Positions 63,110-64,000 of a stretch of DNA of 64,000 bases are shown piece after piece. How positions within the stretch are numbered: the first letter of the stretch is position 1; each line of letters starts with the position of its first letter. The position numbers and the translations under genes were made by a program. Source of the DNA: Paraburkholderia sp. Tr-20389 (GTDB taxonomy: Bacteria; Pseudomonadota; Gammaproteobacteria; Burkholderiales; Burkholderiaceae); assembly GCF_017104565.1 (NCBI RefSeq), contig NZ_JAAGPD010000049.1, positions 1 to 64,000 on the forward strand, given 5' to 3'. Under the pieces are notes generated by a model. It saw only the letters and a program-made list of their open reading frames with translations, was not told where the DNA came from and ran no database searches.

Positions 63110-63171
63110 GTTGAAAATTCCTTCTCTGTATGTTGGTTATTCTACCTTATGTCCTTGCGACCTCGCCCGTA

Positions 63172-63858
63172 TCACGCGTGCGGCAAGTGAATGCCGAGCT
63201 GCATGAAGAGGTCCGTATGGCGCGCGTATTGCGATGCGAAGCGCGAGCGCGTGGCCGACACGAGGCATTGCAGTTCGGCGAGCGCGCGATCGAAGTTCTC
63301 GTTGATCACGACATACTCCGCTTCCGCTGCGTGCGCCATCTCGCTGCCCGCTGCGAGAAGACGTCGCGTGATCACATTCGGCTCGTCCTGGCCGCGCTTT
63401 TTCAAACGCTCTTCGAGCGCTTCCAGCGACGGCGGCAAGATGAAAATCTCGACGGCATTGCGGAACTGCTTCTTCACCTGCTGCGCGCCTTGCCAGTCGA
63501 TTTCGAGCAGCACGTCATGGCCGCTTTTCATCTGCTCTTCGATCCACACGCGCGAGGTCGCGTAGTAGTTGCCGTGCACTTCCGCGCTTTCGAGAAACTC
63601 GCCTGCGTCGTGACGCTGCACAAAGTCTTCAACGGTCGTGAAGTGATAGTGCTCGCCGTCCTGCTCCTTCGGACGAGGCTGGCGCGTGGTGTACGAAATC
63701 GACAGACGGATCGCCGCGTCTCGCGCGAGCAGCGCGTTGACGAGCGTCGACTTGCCCGCGCCCGACGGCGCGACGACCATGAACAGGTTGCCGGGATAAA
63801 CGCCTGCGTACGGATTGCGTTTCGGTTCGGGCTTGGATTCGGCTTTGGGTTCGGACAT
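63172..63858 (-). CDS. gmk: Guanylate kinase
   Basis: The 228-residue enzyme phosphorylates GMP to GDP. The P-loop is APSGAGKST (30-38), followed by the GMP-binding region ([36 protein letters not shown]) and [12 protein letters not shown]. The first 20 residues are Lys/Pro/Glu-rich and longer than in E. coli Gmk. It is part of the yicC-gmk-rpoZ-spoT run transcribed leftwards. Confidence 0.96.
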   Translation of the reverse strand: MSEPKAESKPEPKRNPYAGVYPGNLFMVVAPSGAGKSTLVNALLARDAAIRLSISYTTRQPRPKEQDGEHYHFTTVEDFVQRHDAGEFLESAEVHGNYYATSRVWIEEQMKSGHDVLLEIDWQGAQQVKKQFRNAVEIFILPPSLEALEERLKKRGQDEPNVITRRLLAAGSEMAHAAEAEYVVINENFDRALAELQCLVSATRSRFASQYARHTDLFMQLGIHLPHA

Positions 63859-63874
63859 GCTGGTGAGACTCCCG

Positions 63875-64000
63875 TTACTCCAGGTTTTGTACTTGTTCGC
63901 GCATCTGTTCGATGAGCAGCTTGAGCGTCATCGATGAATCAGCGAGTTCTTTCGCGGCCGCCTTCGAGCCGAGCGTGTTCGCTTCGCGGTTCAGCTCCTG
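63875..64000 (-). CDS. YicC family protein, C-terminal end only
   Basis: The minus strand is open from the right edge to TAA at 63875-63877, coding [14 protein letters not shown], then [16 protein letters not shown] at the end. This is the conserved C-terminus of YicC/YloC stress-related endoribonucleases ([10 protein letters not shown] is the hallmark), which lie upstream of gmk in many proteobacteria. The rest is outside the window. Confidence 0.93.
   Translation of the reverse strand, partial: QELNREANTLGSKAAAKELADSSMTLKLLIEQMREQVQNLE

Noticed and set aside
60401-63190. A 929-codon open frame on the plus strand opposite spoT and rpoZ
   Set aside because: It is antisense to well-identified genes, is very rich in Arg/His, has no family resemblance and is explained by high GC codon structure.

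Overview
The window is a GC-rich bacterial chromosome segment. The gene content (xdhABC, pepN next to fbp, spoT-rpoZ-gmk-yicC, OmpC-type porin, exported chorismate mutase, vgrG) points to a betaproteobacterium of the Burkholderia/Paraburkholderia group. This placement comes from gene content and protein style, not from a database search.

Layout. 1-335 holds the N-terminus of an unrecognised Ala/Pro-rich protein. 493-4479 carries a CPA2 cation/proton antiporter, an amidase and dsbB. 4881-12492 is a purine-catabolism run on the + strand: xanthine dehydrogenase XdhA-XdhB-XdhC, a PA0148-type adenine deaminase and guanine deaminase. 12591-18429 is a minus-strand orphan type VI secretion island: vgrG, a secreted protein, a multidomain peptidoglycan-hydrolase-like effector and a second secreted protein, the last two overlapping; the two secreted proteins are immunity candidates.

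18702-37929 is the centrepiece, a roughly 19 kb aryl polyene (APE) pigment cluster transcribed almost entirely leftwards, with most neighbouring genes overlapping by 1-20 bases. It encodes a chain-length-factor-like ketosynthase, acyltransferases, two acyl carrier proteins, an AMP ligase fused to a hotdog dehydratase, a glycosyltransferase/acyltransferase fusion, an aromatic amino acid ammonia-lyase, a thioesterase, a LolA-like carrier, an MMPL exporter, three ketosynthases, a dehydratase, a ketoreductase and two related small secreted proteins. At its left end are a methyltransferase and a flavin-dependent halogenase-like enzyme. The combination suggests an ammonia-lyase-derived aromatic starter and a possibly halogenated and methylated polyene, similar in outline to flexirubins and xanthomonadins.

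38465-39267 is a yybP-ykoY manganese riboswitch followed by an UPF0016/MneA Mn exporter. 39376-45191 has a DUF4136 lipoprotein, pepN, a higBA toxin-antitoxin pair placed between pepN and fbp, fbp, and tRNA-Thr(CGT). 45297-48720 is an acyl-CoA dehydrogenase/CoA-transferase pair with a divergent LysR regulator. 48727-53415 is a probable copper-handling operon (DUF2946 protein, TonB receptor, Met/His-rich BNR protein, thioredoxin-like protein). 53639-58747 holds small proteins, exported chorismate mutase, an exonuclease/GIY-YIG fusion, a cold-shock protein, a candidate small RNA with an anti-Shine-Dalgarno-like linker, and a porin. 58857-64000 is housekeeping: greB, two identical tRNA-Arg(ACG) genes, a NinX-like protein, spoT, rpoZ, gmk and the end of yicC.
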